A DNA stretch of 64,000 nucleotides from Varroa destructor. Lineage: Eukaryota; Arthropoda; Arachnida; Mesostigmata; Varroidae. The position numbers were made by a program, and so were the translations under genes. Shown piece after piece: positions 1 through 11,540 of the stretch (position 1 is its first letter; each line of letters opens with the position of its first letter). Location of the stretch: positions 15,302,243 through 15,366,242 of the forward strand of contig NW_019211454.1 in the NCBI RefSeq assembly GCF_002443255.2, written 5' to 3'. The notes beneath the pieces were generated by a model. It saw only the letters and a program-made list of their open reading frames with translations, ran no database searches and was not told where the DNA came from.

Positions 1-3000
1 CAATAATAAATCGAGCACAGCAGCGCCCTCTACAAAGCGCTCGCAAAAAGCTTCGACGAGCCAAACATTTCATAGCTAATCAGAGACTCACAAACATTCG
101 TAGTAAATAACCATGCGGATGGCTGTTGTAGGAAAACTGGATAGCAGTGGCAGGTGTGCTAAGGATTTGCCGGCGGAAAAATGCCGTAGAGAATGAAACA
201 TTATTTGAGTAGCCAGCAAGAATTAGAGACGACACTTAAACATTGTACAATCCAATGGAGTTGCACGGAACGAACTCGGAGTGGCGCCTCACTTTCATGT
301 GCTATGTAAGCGCTGCTTCGGCGACCCAGAAACGGGTCAATTACCCGTTGAGGTGCGAACCTCTTTGCTTAGTTGGCCTTTCGTAATCTTGCGGAACATG
401 TGCTGTAGCTGTAGGCGTTATACGTCAGGACAGCGTGTACTTAGGTAGCTGCATAAATATTTGGAAAACGAAGGGTTTAAATCGAAGAAAATAAAGTCCG
501 GTGGGGGGTTCAAGGCCGTAGAATTCTTAAGGAAGTTCAACAGCGAGTACATTTTGGCAAGCTTAATCAGGGCATGTTAAGACCATACGAGATAACTAAT
601 AGCCTAAATGATTCAGGACATTCGAATTAATGCCAAATCAACAGGTATGCGAGTTAAAGGCGTTTACTTTAAATTACAGCAGCGGCTGTCGCTACTTGTA
701 AATTTGTCAGTCCAGCTGCTAGGCAATGCTTCAGTTAACCGAGAATTGCCCTGCCGATTGGATCTGATCGTCCTTCGACGGTTGGGGATCGGAATGAAGC
801 TAATCTAACTATAATAATATGTGATGGCAGGTCATTAGAGCTATTATTCAATTATTCGTTTTAAAACAGAGAATCATTTAGCAGATGTAAGATGTATTTT
901 TGACAATTAATATGAAAACGTTCATTTTGAAGTACAGAATAAAAATAAATATTTCGGGTTTTATGTCCAGTACTGCAGTCAATCACGAAATAAACTGCCT
1001 CCACGCCCAGCTTTAAACTTAAGCCACAAATTTATTTTCACATAGGAATAATAATAATCGCGGTCCTTCTTTCACAAGTAACAGGACCGCACATTATGTG
1101 GACAAAGTCAAGTAACTACAACGGAGAAAATCCTTACTAGGGGCACCAGTGAGATTCTGCTACAGTAAAATAACTATATCACATTCGCTTCAGGTATTCT
1201 TTATTGTTTAATCGATTGATCGTGTTCTACAGCTGAAGCCTCTTAATACCATGATTTCCATTGAAGACCTTGCTCGTAAAGCGGCCGAAATGATCTCTGT
1301 TATATTTCTGGTATAAAATGTGCTCTGGCTGAAGTTAAAAAAATGGTTGAAGGTAGATCGAAGGAGCATTCGTTACGTAAATGGTTCAACTAAATACTTA
1401 AAAAAAAATCTCAGCCATTGGCTTCTTTTTTGCAAGAAGCACAGAGGAATCTTTCTCAGCAAAAAAATGTTTAATTAACAGTTTTGTATGCTACGAGTGT
1501 TTTCGTTTTTTCTGCTCGCTCAAAAAATCATTTGTACTTTAATTGATGAAATAGTATGGTACACTTCGATCGCAGCTGGATCAGTTTCGATCGTGGGTGT
1601 AAGGTACGCCATGTTGAGTCTTCAATCGTGCGCTGGATGCTTTAATAAGAAATCGATAGCGATGCTACCATTTTTCAGTTGCCTTGAGAAATGCTTGCAA
1701 TCAACTGATCTGTATCCAGCCATGCTGGTTACAGTGGAAGGTTTTTTCTTTTGTGAAATTTGCATACAACTCTTGAGCAGTCGAGGGCTGTAATGAGAAT
1801 ATTTGCCACTTATAATAATAAGGATTCAGATCTCGAGATTGCAGTGGGTCCTGAAACCTTTCGCCGTCCCTTCACCGAACTCATTATAACTTAAATCAAT
1901 GATTTTTAGTTTTCTTGAAATTACCTATTTTTAAATCGTCCGCAGATGCATGGACGGTGCTGCTTCTTGATACCAGTCGAACACTTAAATATATTTCTTG
2001 CGTGTTCATTTATCGTAATTTCTAGTAGAGTAATTATTGAAGTGAAATTGTGCCGTAGAAGTATCGACATTTATTTAATTTTTGACTGTGCAGTATGTGT
2101 TTTAATACAGAGGTAATAAAAAAAGGTAGGTCAACGCTAAACAATATATCTATCAAGAAAATAATAAGAATTAGGTTTATAATTAGGTAAACGAGTTAAA
2201 ACGGGTTTACTTTCTCTCTGCCTTGCCTCTAATCCTATAATTTTTCTCATTGCCAACACTGCAACTGCACATTTAATCTCGACCCATTCCGGCCTTGTTT
2301 TAAGGCTGCCGTGAACGCGGAATCGAAAAAACTACCACGTAAAAGAATTACCTGCTATTCTGTAGCAAGATATTTAATCGTATACTATCAAATATTATAG
2401 GGCGAATCTTAACTATATTTCTTATTCAAACCGTTACAAACGCAGCTCTAAATATCATACGTAGTTATAAATACTAATCACCTTAAGGGTCTCATAAATT
2501 GGAATTTAACATATACTGATTCAAATTTTATGCAATATACCTGCCACCACTTCCGTTCACCGCCAATTTCGTAACGGCGATTCTTCATTCTGATCGCTGA
2601 TTAGCTTTTGTGGCGTTCCGTCAGATGACCAGACTGTTTCAGAGAACTTAGATTTGCGTCTCCGTTGATCCGCTCAGCGCAGAACACCTAAAATGCACAC
2701 AAAAAAAAACAAACAAGAAGATGATACACTGGGCGGTACGTTGGAATTAGAAGTCTTCTTTAGATGAACATTAATTTGTTAACTCGGTCGGAAATCATGT
2801 AGACGTTCGCCGAGTATTTTAGCTCGCAATACTTTACGTACATAACATAGTCACAAGATATACTCGAATGATAATCGAGACTAGCAAAATTGCTCGAAGG
2901 CAAGCATTTAACTATGCACTAGGCGTTCCATGGCGTAAGTAAAATTCCGCTGTGCCTAGTTGACCTTAGACATCACCTAAGCCCAGTAGCTTCGGAGGAG

Positions 3001-5640
3001 ATAACGGCGCCCTATGGTTGGTCTGAAAGTGATGCAAATTTACATCTGATAAGGATCGATGCAGGCTACTTGGAGACGTCTGCACAGTATTTTTGTGGGC
3101 ACACCGATAGGGATATTACGAGTCCTATAACATTCTGATGGAAGCAGAACTGATAGTAGTCTTTTTGACGAAGATGACTTGACTACGTCAGGTACCTTTG
3201 TTTAAATCGGGCTACAAGTAGCGCAGTGATTGTTTAGATGAAGACATCGTCAATGCGATCAGTACTTTACGTTACTACGTTAGATCGTTGTTTGATTTGA
3301 AGTCGTATTTGCGCTACATCTCATTGCCTGGCATACTCCTGGTATCTGCCAAACTACTTAGCTAAGAGACGTAGAACATAATATTATTATTTACTCTTAT
3401 ATATTCTGGACACATGCAGCCATGCAAAGCGCACCGAATAGGCAGCTTTTTAACTTCTACCGAACCCCCCTGTTTACATAGCTGTGCATTTGGTAATTTT
3501 ACCCCTTACCATAATTCGCCTTATAACCAACAACACAGTAGCTGGCAGTGAACAGTTCTGCAGTGGTCTTTATCTAGTCATTGGTTAAAATCCGCAAACG
3601 CTTATGCCGAGGCCATTTTTGATTTCTAGATCACAAGTGGCCACAAGCCGCGCGGTGTTAAATTATTGTTTATTAAACGATTTATTGACTTTTAGACAGA
3701 CTTTTCTAGAGACGTAAGTTGTCAGCAAATGCAAGTAATGAAACCAGTTATACTTATTGCATGAACGCTTAAAATGTGAGGTCGTTACATCAATGTGATA
3801 TCGCCATTGTGTCTTGTTGGCAAAGGGGCCATTCACACTATTCTCGATGCTGAGATTACCGTAGGGATCTGGCTGTCCTAACGTTGCGTCCGTTGTATCG
3901 ACAGCAGTTGCTTAGGAACGGGTTTGAAGCGCAATTAGAGAACGAGAGGTGCAGGCATCGGGTTAGCCTGGCAGGTCCAGGATTACAGCTGCAAAAAAAA
4001 TGGCAGACAACGTATACGCTTACGGGACCATTCTTCAGATCGTTTTTTTAGACTGGCCTATGACGTGAGCAACAAGCACATAACAATAGAGCGACCTAGC
4101 TATTTATTTTCGTCTGACTGTTGATTCGACGTTAGTGACAAGCCAAATGACCAGCGTCTGAGTGAGGTTGGATTGACCAACGTCGGCGGATTTGGAGTTC
4201 AGACATTTCGAATGAATTTGATAATGATGTACGCATAAGGTGCAATTTGGTACATAGTACGAACGACACAAATGTATAGCCCAAATCGGCAAGAGTGTCT
4301 AGTTTATGGAGCTTTAATATAATATCTAGGTTGAATGAATGACTTGTGAATATCGCTGTCGTTGTTATCGTGGTAATAAACGGAGAAAACGCGTTTGCAC
4401 AACTAATCCGCTAATAACTAACCGCTATCATGTCACATTTAAAATATGATGAACAGAGCTTGAAAAGTTATTACAGTTAAAGACTTTAGCAGCATTAATT
4501 AAAGAAGCTGTCATAAAATGAACGCAGGTTATAAATTTAGAACAGCATAATACTGTGAATGTCGTCTCCGCTACCTGCCCGGCTACCAAAAATTCAAGGT
4601 GGTCTCTTGGAGCGACCACTAAGTTATGGTCTCATCCTGTCTGATTTTGTGATCCCATAGTAATAGTTCTATAATTGATGATCGCTTGATAATTTAATAA
4701 ATTCAAGCCTAGGCGAAACTATACTTGATTATGGGTTTTAAACAAAAAGACAGGTGACCTTTGCTCGTTCCACGTTTCCTACCTAAACGGGCCTCTTTCC
4801 TGAAGCTCACTATCTCCTATCCTAAACTCACACGTTTAGTAGAAGAAAACACTGGTGAACTCCCATCGATGTTTCGATGTCGCTATTCAGTGATGCTGTG
4901 AATTAATTGATTTTAAGGTTACCCTTATAGTCAATCTATCAGGTTTGTGATACGGGCTTAATAAATGACACTCATATCAGACTCATCATTCTTATATTTT
5001 GCTAGAGACGAGTTCATAAAAACAAAATTAGAAAATTATATAAAGTCATGAGCGCATCGTTTATCACAATGAGTTTTGAAGGCAAAAATCAAATTGCTGC
5101 TAGGTAAACATTCTGACTCGAAGGTTGGTGGGAGACAAGGGTTTCATTCTTAACCACGGAGTACATGCGTTTTACACCATTAACAACTACCTATATATCC
5201 ATAATATTGCACCGGGCTTATGGTTAAAGAAGCGGAACCGGACAAGCTTTTCAGAAACTAATTGGATTGCGTGTGAGACAATATTTTACAGGACGATTTA
5301 GCTAGTAAACATCAGTTGGTAAGCAAAGTTCAACGTGTAATGGCGTACTGATATGCGCACACGAGCTAAGTTCACATAGCAAAATTTTTTAATAATCTTT
5401 TCAAATCCACATAGGGTACGCATACACAGTGGTACTATTGATTCGTGCGAATTAGACGCCTCTTCCTTCATAAATAGCAGGTAACCATACGACCACATAC
5501 TATATACCAAGAACCACAAATGCCTTTTCGTAGTTCACATCATTCTGTTTGTTTTTTTTTTTTCTATTTGCTTCTAATGTTTTTTCTTTTCTTTTTATGT
5601 TATAACATTGTTAACTTCGAGAGAAATCTTGAGGCTTTGC
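1..5640. other. Intergenic, no gene supported
   Basis: AT-rich sequence with no ORF longer than about 100 codons and none with a recognisable motif. The longest, 1488-1793 (+), is hydrophobic and Cys-rich but matches nothing I know and has no coding-like flanks. Poly-T runs near 5550-5595 are the only low-complexity tracts of note. I see no Hsp70 relic here, so the cluster appears to begin at about 5.9 kb. Confidence 0.6.
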
Positions 5641-5905
5641 GGTAGGTATAAACGAAACTTGTTGGACCGAAGCCAGCTTTTCGGGGATTCAATGCAGCAA
5701 GAAAAGCGAATTAGAACATGTCGACTAATGAGCTAATCAGGGGTACGCCGCAAAATTTTTAAATGAGATGTAATCGAAAAATTTTCAGAACGCAACTTTC
5801 CGTAAAAATGATCACACCTCTATCGGTTTCTTACTGAATATTTTAAGAGTTTCGCTCCGGATCGAGCAGTTTCGTTTGACTCGCTCACCAGAGGGAGCTT
5901 GCGCT

Positions 5906-5912
5906 TATATAT
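5906..5912 (+). promoter_or_regulatory. TATA box of the 6110 Hsp70 gene
   Basis: TATATAT lies 198 bases upstream of the start codon, which would give a 5' leader of about 170 bases. The preceding bases (CCAGAG, a G-rich spacer, then GCTTATATA) resemble the region before the TATA box of the pseudogene at 61665, suggesting a shared ancestral promoter. I found only imperfect GAA/TTC arrays upstream (for example near 5653-5666), not a perfect three-unit heat shock element. Confidence 0.55.
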
Positions 5913-6109
5913 GGTCAATAGACAATTTGCGTTAGCGATCATACGAAGTTGTGACATTGGGATAAAACCAGCGGTTGGTACAGCAACAAGTCATTGCTAT
6001 TAGTAAACGAAGCGGTACGAACTGACCGTCCTTGTGAAGTGCGGTAGTGGAAAAGCAAGCCGCTGAGATCTATTGATTGAGCTAGGATAGAAGTCGAAAA
6101 TCGACGATA

Positions 6110-8041
6110 ATGACCTTGAAAGCTCCAGCAATCGGCATCGACCTGGGCACGACGTTTTCATGCGTTGGTGTTTTTCGCCACGGGAAAGTAGAGATTATTG
6201 CAAACGAACAGGGTAATAGAACGACACCTTCGTACGTGGCGTTCACGGATACGGAACGGCTGATCGGCGATGCGGCCAAAAATCAGGTGGCGATGAACCC
6301 GACGAACACTGTGTTCGATGCAAAACGCTTGATTGGACGACGCTTTGAAGAGCAAACCGTACAAAGCGACATGAAACATTGGTCGTTCAGAGTGACTAAG
6401 GTCGACGGTAGGCCAAAGATCCAAGTCGATTTCAAGGGCGAGGAAAAGACTTTTTATCCGGAAGAGATCTCATCGATGGTGCTAGTAAAGATGAAAGAGA
6501 CGGCTGAAGCGTATCTAGGTCTGACCGTAACGGACGCCGTTATTACGGTGCCGGCGTACTTCAACGATTCGCAACGACAAGCGACTAAGGATGCAGGCGC
6601 GATAGCTGGACTGAACGTGTTGCGAATCATCAACGAACCCACAGCAGCCGCGATAGCGTATGGGCTTGACAAGAAAGCAGCAGCAGAACGCAACGTTCTC
6701 ATTTTCGACTTGGGTGGTGGTACATTCGATGTATCGATTCTGTCCATTGAAGACGGGGTATTTGAGGTGAAATCGACAGCAGGAGATACTCATCTCGGGG
6801 GTGAAGACTTCGACAACCGACTTGTTAGCCACTTCGTGGACGAGTTCAAGCGTAAGCACAAGAAGGATCTGTCGACGAACAAGCGGGCGCTGCGCCGTCT
6901 GCGAACAGCTTGTGAACGCGCAAAAAGGACGCTGTCGTCATCGACACAAGCGTCGATAGAGGTAGATTCACTGTTTGACGGCATCGACTTCTACTCTTCG
7001 ATAACACGGGCCCGCTTCGAAGAGCTTTGCTCCGATTTATTCCGTTCCACGCTAGACCCTGTGGAAAAGGCTTTGCGCGACGCGAAAATGGATAAGGCTT
7101 CGGTGCATGACATTGTGCTGGTAGGTGGGTCTACCCGCATTCCTCGTATTCAAAAACTCTTGCAGGATTTCTTTAATGGCAAAGAGCTTAATAAGTCGAT
7201 CAATCCGGACGAAGCTGTAGCATACGGGGCCGCAGTGCAAGCGGCTATTCTTAGCGGAGATACTTCAGAAGCAGTGCAGGACTTGCTATTACTTGACGTG
7301 GCACCATTGTCTCTCGGGATCGAAACCGCTGGTGGTGTGATGACGACTCTGATCAAGCGTAACACCACGATACCCACCAGGCAAACGCAGACATTCAGTA
7401 CTTACGCAGACAATCAGCCCGCTGTTACCATTCAAGTATTCGAAGGGGAACGGGCAATGACGAGAGATAACAATCTGCTGGGCAAGTTCGACCTGAGCGG
7501 CATCCCACCGGCCCCGCGGGGTGTACCGCAGATCGAGGTGACGTTCGACATTGACGCAAACTGCATCCTCAATGTTTCCGCTGTAGATAAGTCGACCGGG
7601 AAACAGAATAAAATCACGATCACCAACGACAAAGGTCGCCTGTCGAAATCAGATATTGAGCGCATGGTCCAGGAAGCAGAGAAGTACAAGGACGAGGATG
7701 ACAAACAGAAGGTTCGTATAGCCGCGAAGAACACGCTAGAGAGCTATTGTTTCACCGTTAAGTCAACGGTTGAAGGTGCCGGAGCGGAGAAACTATCGGA
7801 AGAGGGTAAACTGGTTTTAGAGAAGGTGACGGAGACGCTGGCCTGGATTGACAGTAATCAGTTGGCGGCTACAGAGGAATTCGAGCAACGACGCAATGAT
7901 CTCGAACAGGTAGCCGCGCCTTTAATGACGAAAATTCACGGAGGCCCAACCGGAGGTTCCGAGTTTGCCGGAATGAGCAAGGAGTTTAGTGGTGACGCTA
8001 CCAGTGCTTCGCAGGGGCCGACCGTTGAAGAGGTCGACTGA
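6110..8041 (+). CDS. Hsp70: Cytosolic Hsp70 chaperone, intact, intronless
   Basis: The product is a 643-residue ATP-dependent chaperone that binds exposed hydrophobic peptides in the cytosol or nucleus. Visible in order: the phosphate-1 motif IDLGTT (residues 10-15), Lys in KRLIGRR (about 72), [11 protein letters not shown] (about 175-185), [12 protein letters not shown] (about 198-209), [13 protein letters not shown] (about 337-349), the interdomain linker DLLLLDV (about 392-398), the beta substrate-binding domain, the helical lid and a C-terminal EEVD, which in this family docks TPR co-chaperones such as Hop and CHIP. Length equals the family norm. The ATG at 6110 is the first in frame and gives the usual short N-terminus before AIGIDLG. 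One oddity is Cys for the usual Gly in the [11 protein letters not shown] segment. No intron, as in heat-inducible Hsp70 genes. The long antisense ORFs over it are shadows. Confidence 0.97.
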   Translation: MTLKAPAIGIDLGTTFSCVGVFRHGKVEIIANEQGNRTTPSYVAFTDTERLIGDAAKNQVAMNPTNTVFDAKRLIGRRFEEQTVQSDMKHWSFRVTKVDGRPKIQVDFKGEEKTFYPEEISSMVLVKMKETAEAYLGLTVTDAVITVPAYFNDSQRQATKDAGAIAGLNVLRIINEPTAAAIAYGLDKKAAAERNVLIFDLGGGTFDVSILSIEDGVFEVKSTAGDTHLGGEDFDNRLVSHFVDEFKRKHKKDLSTNKRALRRLRTACERAKRTLSSSTQASIEVDSLFDGIDFYSSITRARFEELCSDLFRSTLDPVEKALRDAKMDKASVHDIVLVGGSTRIPRIQKLLQDFFNGKELNKSINPDEAVAYGAAVQAAILSGDTSEAVQDLLLLDVAPLSLGIETAGGVMTTLIKRNTTIPTRQTQTFSTYADNQPAVTIQVFEGERAMTRDNNLLGKFDLSGIPPAPRGVPQIEVTFDIDANCILNVSAVDKSTGKQNKITITNDKGRLSKSDIERMVQEAEKYKDEDDKQKVRIAAKNTLESYCFTVKSTVEGAGAEKLSEEGKLVLEKVTETLAWIDSNQLAATEEFEQRRNDLEQVAAPLMTKIHGGPTGGSEFAGMSKEFSGDATSASQGPTVEEVD

Positions 8042-8322
8042 GTAAAGGACTGAGAACTGCTGACATTGTAAACAGGACATCAGTAAACAGTAGGTAGGTT
8101 AGGGCTGGTGTTCAACGTAGCGTAACGTCATGTCACATTTATGCCGACGCTAGCACCCGAATCACCTACGGCCGTCGTGTGCGTCACTTATTTCCGAAAG
8201 ATAACAAGGCTCCGCTTTTGCCCAGGGCTGGAAATATACCTGCTTGATACTTAACGGAAGTAAAAATAAGCGAATCCTAACAGCGGTGTTTAGAATTTTC
8301 AGAAAGTAGAAAATATCTATTA

Positions 8323-8328
8323 AATAAA
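8323..8328 (+). terminator. Polyadenylation signal for the 6110 Hsp70 gene
   Basis: AATAAA lies 282 bases after the stop codon, in AT-rich sequence and before the microsatellite and palindrome block. It is the first canonical signal downstream of the gene. Confidence 0.5.
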
Positions 8329-8390
8329 TCAACTACGTACTAGTACTATACTACTACTTACTATGAATATGAATATATATACTATGAATA

Positions 8391-8393
<3 letters not shown>

Positions 8394-8422
<29 letters not shown>
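8394..8422. repeat. (TA)n microsatellite
   Basis: About 14 TA units, preceded by a short duplicated ACTATGAATATGAATATA motif (8360-8393). Confidence 0.9.
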
Positions 8423-8472
8423 CGCACACACATAATACAGATGTATTATGTAAAATCATGTATATATACAAC

Positions 8473-8660
8473 ATACTTTTACGAAGCAGAAAAAAAAGCA
8501 GATAAAAATAGATTTACAATATCTATTTTTATCTGCTTTTTTTCCTTCTTCGTAAAATAGTATTGCAGATAAAAATAGATATACAATATCTATTTTTATC
8601 TGCTTTTTTATCTGCTTCGTAAAAGAGTATTTCTTCTAAATACCAAATTTTTTAGAAGAA
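8473..8660. repeat. Nested palindrome and hairpin block
   Basis: The outer arms ATACTTTTACGAAGCAG (8473-8489) and its near reverse complement ending at 8630 enclose two internal hairpins. Each has GCAGATAAAAATAGAT facing ATCTATTTTTATCTGC across a short ACAAT-like loop. A further hairpin, TTCTTCTAAA against TTTTAGAAGAA, occupies about 8631-8660, and a (TATC)n tract follows at about 8705-8725. The whole resembles a MITE-like or fold-back element with no coding capacity, placed between an intact and a dead Hsp70 copy. No target-site duplication could be confirmed by eye. Confidence 0.8.
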
Positions 8661-8788
8661 ATACCAAAGTACATGTTTGTTAAAACATGTTTTACTTACG
8701 ATCTAGTATATCTATCTATCTATCTAGTATCTTTCTGACTGATCTGCAAGAAAACAGGCTTCAAGTATAATAGAAAGAGCTAGGAAGG

Positions 8789-10480
8789 TTGGAGCAATTT
8801 CAATACCCGGAAATTGGAATCGTGGTATTCCGTAACGGAAAGATTCGGGTAATTACTAGTGGACAGAAAAACCGGATAACACTGTCATACGTCGCCTGTA
8901 CTACCAAAGAGCGGCTTATTGGTGATATTGCATTGAGCCAGATCGCATTGAATCTAACTAACACAGCTTTCCATGAAAAAAAAACAAAGCGTAATCCATA
9001 ATAGATCGATTCGGTAAGTAGGTGGTTTAAGAAAATAGAATGTACTATATCTTCGTACCAACTAGCGGTTGAAAATGAGCGCAAGACATCAGTCTCCGAA
9101 GAAAATGTCTCCGACAGTCTTTGCGAAGATGAAATAAATGGTTGAAAGAATTGAATTGTGAAGCTCGTGACACAGTTATTTCAAAGCCTACCTACTTTAG
9201 CAATTCACAGAACCAGGCTATCAAGGTCGTTGCAGTTACTCTAGGCTTCATATTATGTATCGCTAGTGAGCCAACATTGCTTGTGCACTTCATCAGAGAC
9301 ATGTAGTCAACCATAATGAGCTTGTGTTGTCGTAGGTGGTGACATTTTTAACGGCTGCAAAGGCACAATCCACGCAGCTGCCAAAGACATAGATCTCGAT
9401 GGAGAAAAGTCAGCCGTATAGCCGACTACTTTCCACTAAAACGACGTATAGCAGTTCAATCTAACGAGAACTCCCTCTAACCAACTTTCAACAAGCGCTT
9501 GCTAAGACGGTTACGAACGATGTGCTAACGAGCCAAAAAAACAGAGAAGCACGGATGGATGTCTACTCGTTATATAAAGGCATCGACTATATCATCACGG
9601 TAACTTAGTTGCTTGAAGGGCTTGTGCGAAAATCTAGCCCAGGCCACCTTGGAACACGTCACAAAAGTTTTAGATGACGCCGATATAAATGAAGGGTACA
9701 TACATGACGTCTATTTGCTTGACGATTTCTCACGTACTCCATGTAACCTCTCCATGTAATCTCCAAAATATCGCTCAATATTTTTAAAAATTGGCAGTAT
9801 AATCAATCTCTTAATTAGAACGGGGCTGTAGCCCCTGGTGTGGGCAGCGATGCTGAAAAGTCACAACAATTCAATTTAATTGAATTTAAGTATTCAAGAC
9901 GTGACGCTACCTACGCTTGCCATCGGATTTAAAGACTTAACGGTAGAGATTGACCTCTATTTTGTCTAGAGTTAACAACGGCCGGTAAAATGTCCACTGA
10001 AGTCGAACAGATGGCCGCTTATAACCTCTGTGGCCAATTTGTCGTCAGTCGACCACCCAACTATAAAGCGTTGCCTATCAAAATCAGTTTCGGCATAAAT
10101 GGTAACGGAATCTTTACTGTGTCGGCGGTCGAAACGACGACCGGTAGGTACGGGAACATAACCATCACCCACAACTACGATGGACCTTCCAACGAAGAAA
10201 TCAAGCGAATGACTAACGAGGCCGGAAAATACAAGAGCGAAGATTGAGAACAAAAAGTTTGCCTAAGAATAGATTTGGCAGACACGGATTTAGTGAAGAC
10301 ACTGAATAATTCTGAGGCGACATGAAGCGTTTTATGGATAAAATAAGCGAGATTCTCATTTGAGTCGGTGTGAGCAAAACGGATAAGGCGAGATCTGCTC
10401 TTGTCAGAAACAGCTCGAACAAGTAACACAGTCTTTTTCGCGTCAACGGATAATTGGTAGAACAGATGCAAACTTCTATT
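8789..10480 (+). pseudogene. Hsp70 pseudogene, heavily decayed, near full length
   Basis: Hsp70 segments appear in the right order but in changing frames with many stops. About 8800-8985 matches the N-terminus (GVFRNGK, ITLSYVA for TPSYVA, ERLIGD, LTNTAFH for PTNTVFD). About 9490-9545 matches the [18 protein letters not shown] region. About 9585-9745 matches the [16 protein letters not shown] to STRIP region. About 10000-10247 matches the substrate-binding domain and start of the lid (GNGIFTVSAVETTTGR, then a degenerate RMTNEAGKYKSED). Similarity fades at about 10480. The central ATPase motifs are broken, so no chaperone can be made. Confidence 0.85.
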
Positions 10481-11245
10481 TGTTTTTGAGGATACTTTTT
10501 ACGATCTGTTCTGGAAACGAGCTACAATATATATAATAGCCGGGATGCTGAAAGTATTATTTGTGTATTGAAGATTTGTCTGTCTGTGTTTATAGATAGT
10601 GTGAGCTCTATGTAACTGTAATAGTTAATCGTCGTTACCAAACACAATTGATTAAACCTTAATTCAAGAGGAACACTTCACCTATTTTTATTTTATGTAG
10701 ATACCTCATTAGCAAGCATCAGATACGCTGGATTGTTTACAGCGATAAGCCGTGATAGCAACAGAAGTCCAACATGTTTCCAGTGGCAGGGGACTAATAG
10801 GTTTTAAGTTTTACGTAAGCTGTTAGACGTTACTTCGGCCAACTGACTCCCAGCGCGAAATGTCTATTCGAATTCAAACTTAAACTACCATTTTTCACGA
10901 AACTTAGTAGACGAGCGTGGTAGCACTGAACTATTACCATTATTCTTAGAAGATTTGATGCACTTACACCACGGAGCTATTCCCTGTCATCCAGACCGCA
11001 AATGTTATATTGCTTTTACGTGAGTTGGCACTAATATATATTATTATATACTTAGTAAGAGAAAATGACAACAGACAGAGATCTCAGAATTAAGATTACT
11101 ATCCTAAAGCCAGTGTAGACCTTTAAGAGAAACTGGATGTTTTATACGGGAACTCGTGATTCAGAAAATGATATGTAAGCAGTGGAAAATGACTTTGTCG
11201 ATGAATATAGATCTTATGTTTTAATTAATTACAATCGGTACATCA

Positions 11246-11248
<3 letters not shown>

Positions 11249-11280
<32 letters not shown>
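11249..11280. repeat. (AT)n microsatellite
   Basis: Sixteen AT units, immediately before the isolated Hsp70 C-terminal relic at 11284. Confidence 0.95.
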
Positions 11281-11283
<3 letters not shown>

Positions 11284-11286
<3 letters not shown>

Positions 11287-11537
11287 AATGTACTAGTCAC
11301 GCAAACTGTCATGTATTTCGTCGATGATGAACGACTAAGGAGCCAACCCTATTTTCGATTTAAGTTCACACTCCATGGAATACCCGCCCGAGAACTTGAC
11401 GTGTCACACGCTTCGGTTATCGCCGACTACCTAACTTACGCTAGATAGGATTAACGTTAACAAGGAAGCCAGCCAAGTCTCGTAGAAGACTTCATTGAAG
11501 ATCTGAGTAAAGCGGAAGAAAAGTATATTAATTTGTG
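11284..11537 (+). pseudogene. Isolated Hsp70 C-terminal fragment
   Basis: One frame reads like the Hsp70 substrate-binding domain: a VTxxV...DDER...FKFTLHGIPA stretch aligns with [10 protein letters not shown]...[12 protein letters not shown]. After a stop, another frame gives LVEDFIEDLSKAEEKYIN, aligning with LSKEDIERMVNEAEKYK of the lid. No N-terminal half is recognisable in 10480-11249, so this is either a deep relic of a full copy or a stranded 3' piece. It cannot be the tail of the 8789 pseudogene, which already has its own. Confidence 0.6.
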
Positions 11538-11540
11538 AGA

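Noticed and set aside
6515..6859. Long antisense ORFs over the Hsp70 genes (also at 20947-21243 region and 25258-25799)
   Set aside because: Antisense open frames are a known by-product of Hsp70 codon composition; none has a recognisable domain or its own promoter.
8789..10480. Hsp70 relics as processed (retro) copies
   Set aside because: Parent genes are intronless so intron loss is uninformative. I saw no poly(A) tail with target duplications, several copies are 3' truncated, and one keeps a promoter, which favours DNA-level duplication.
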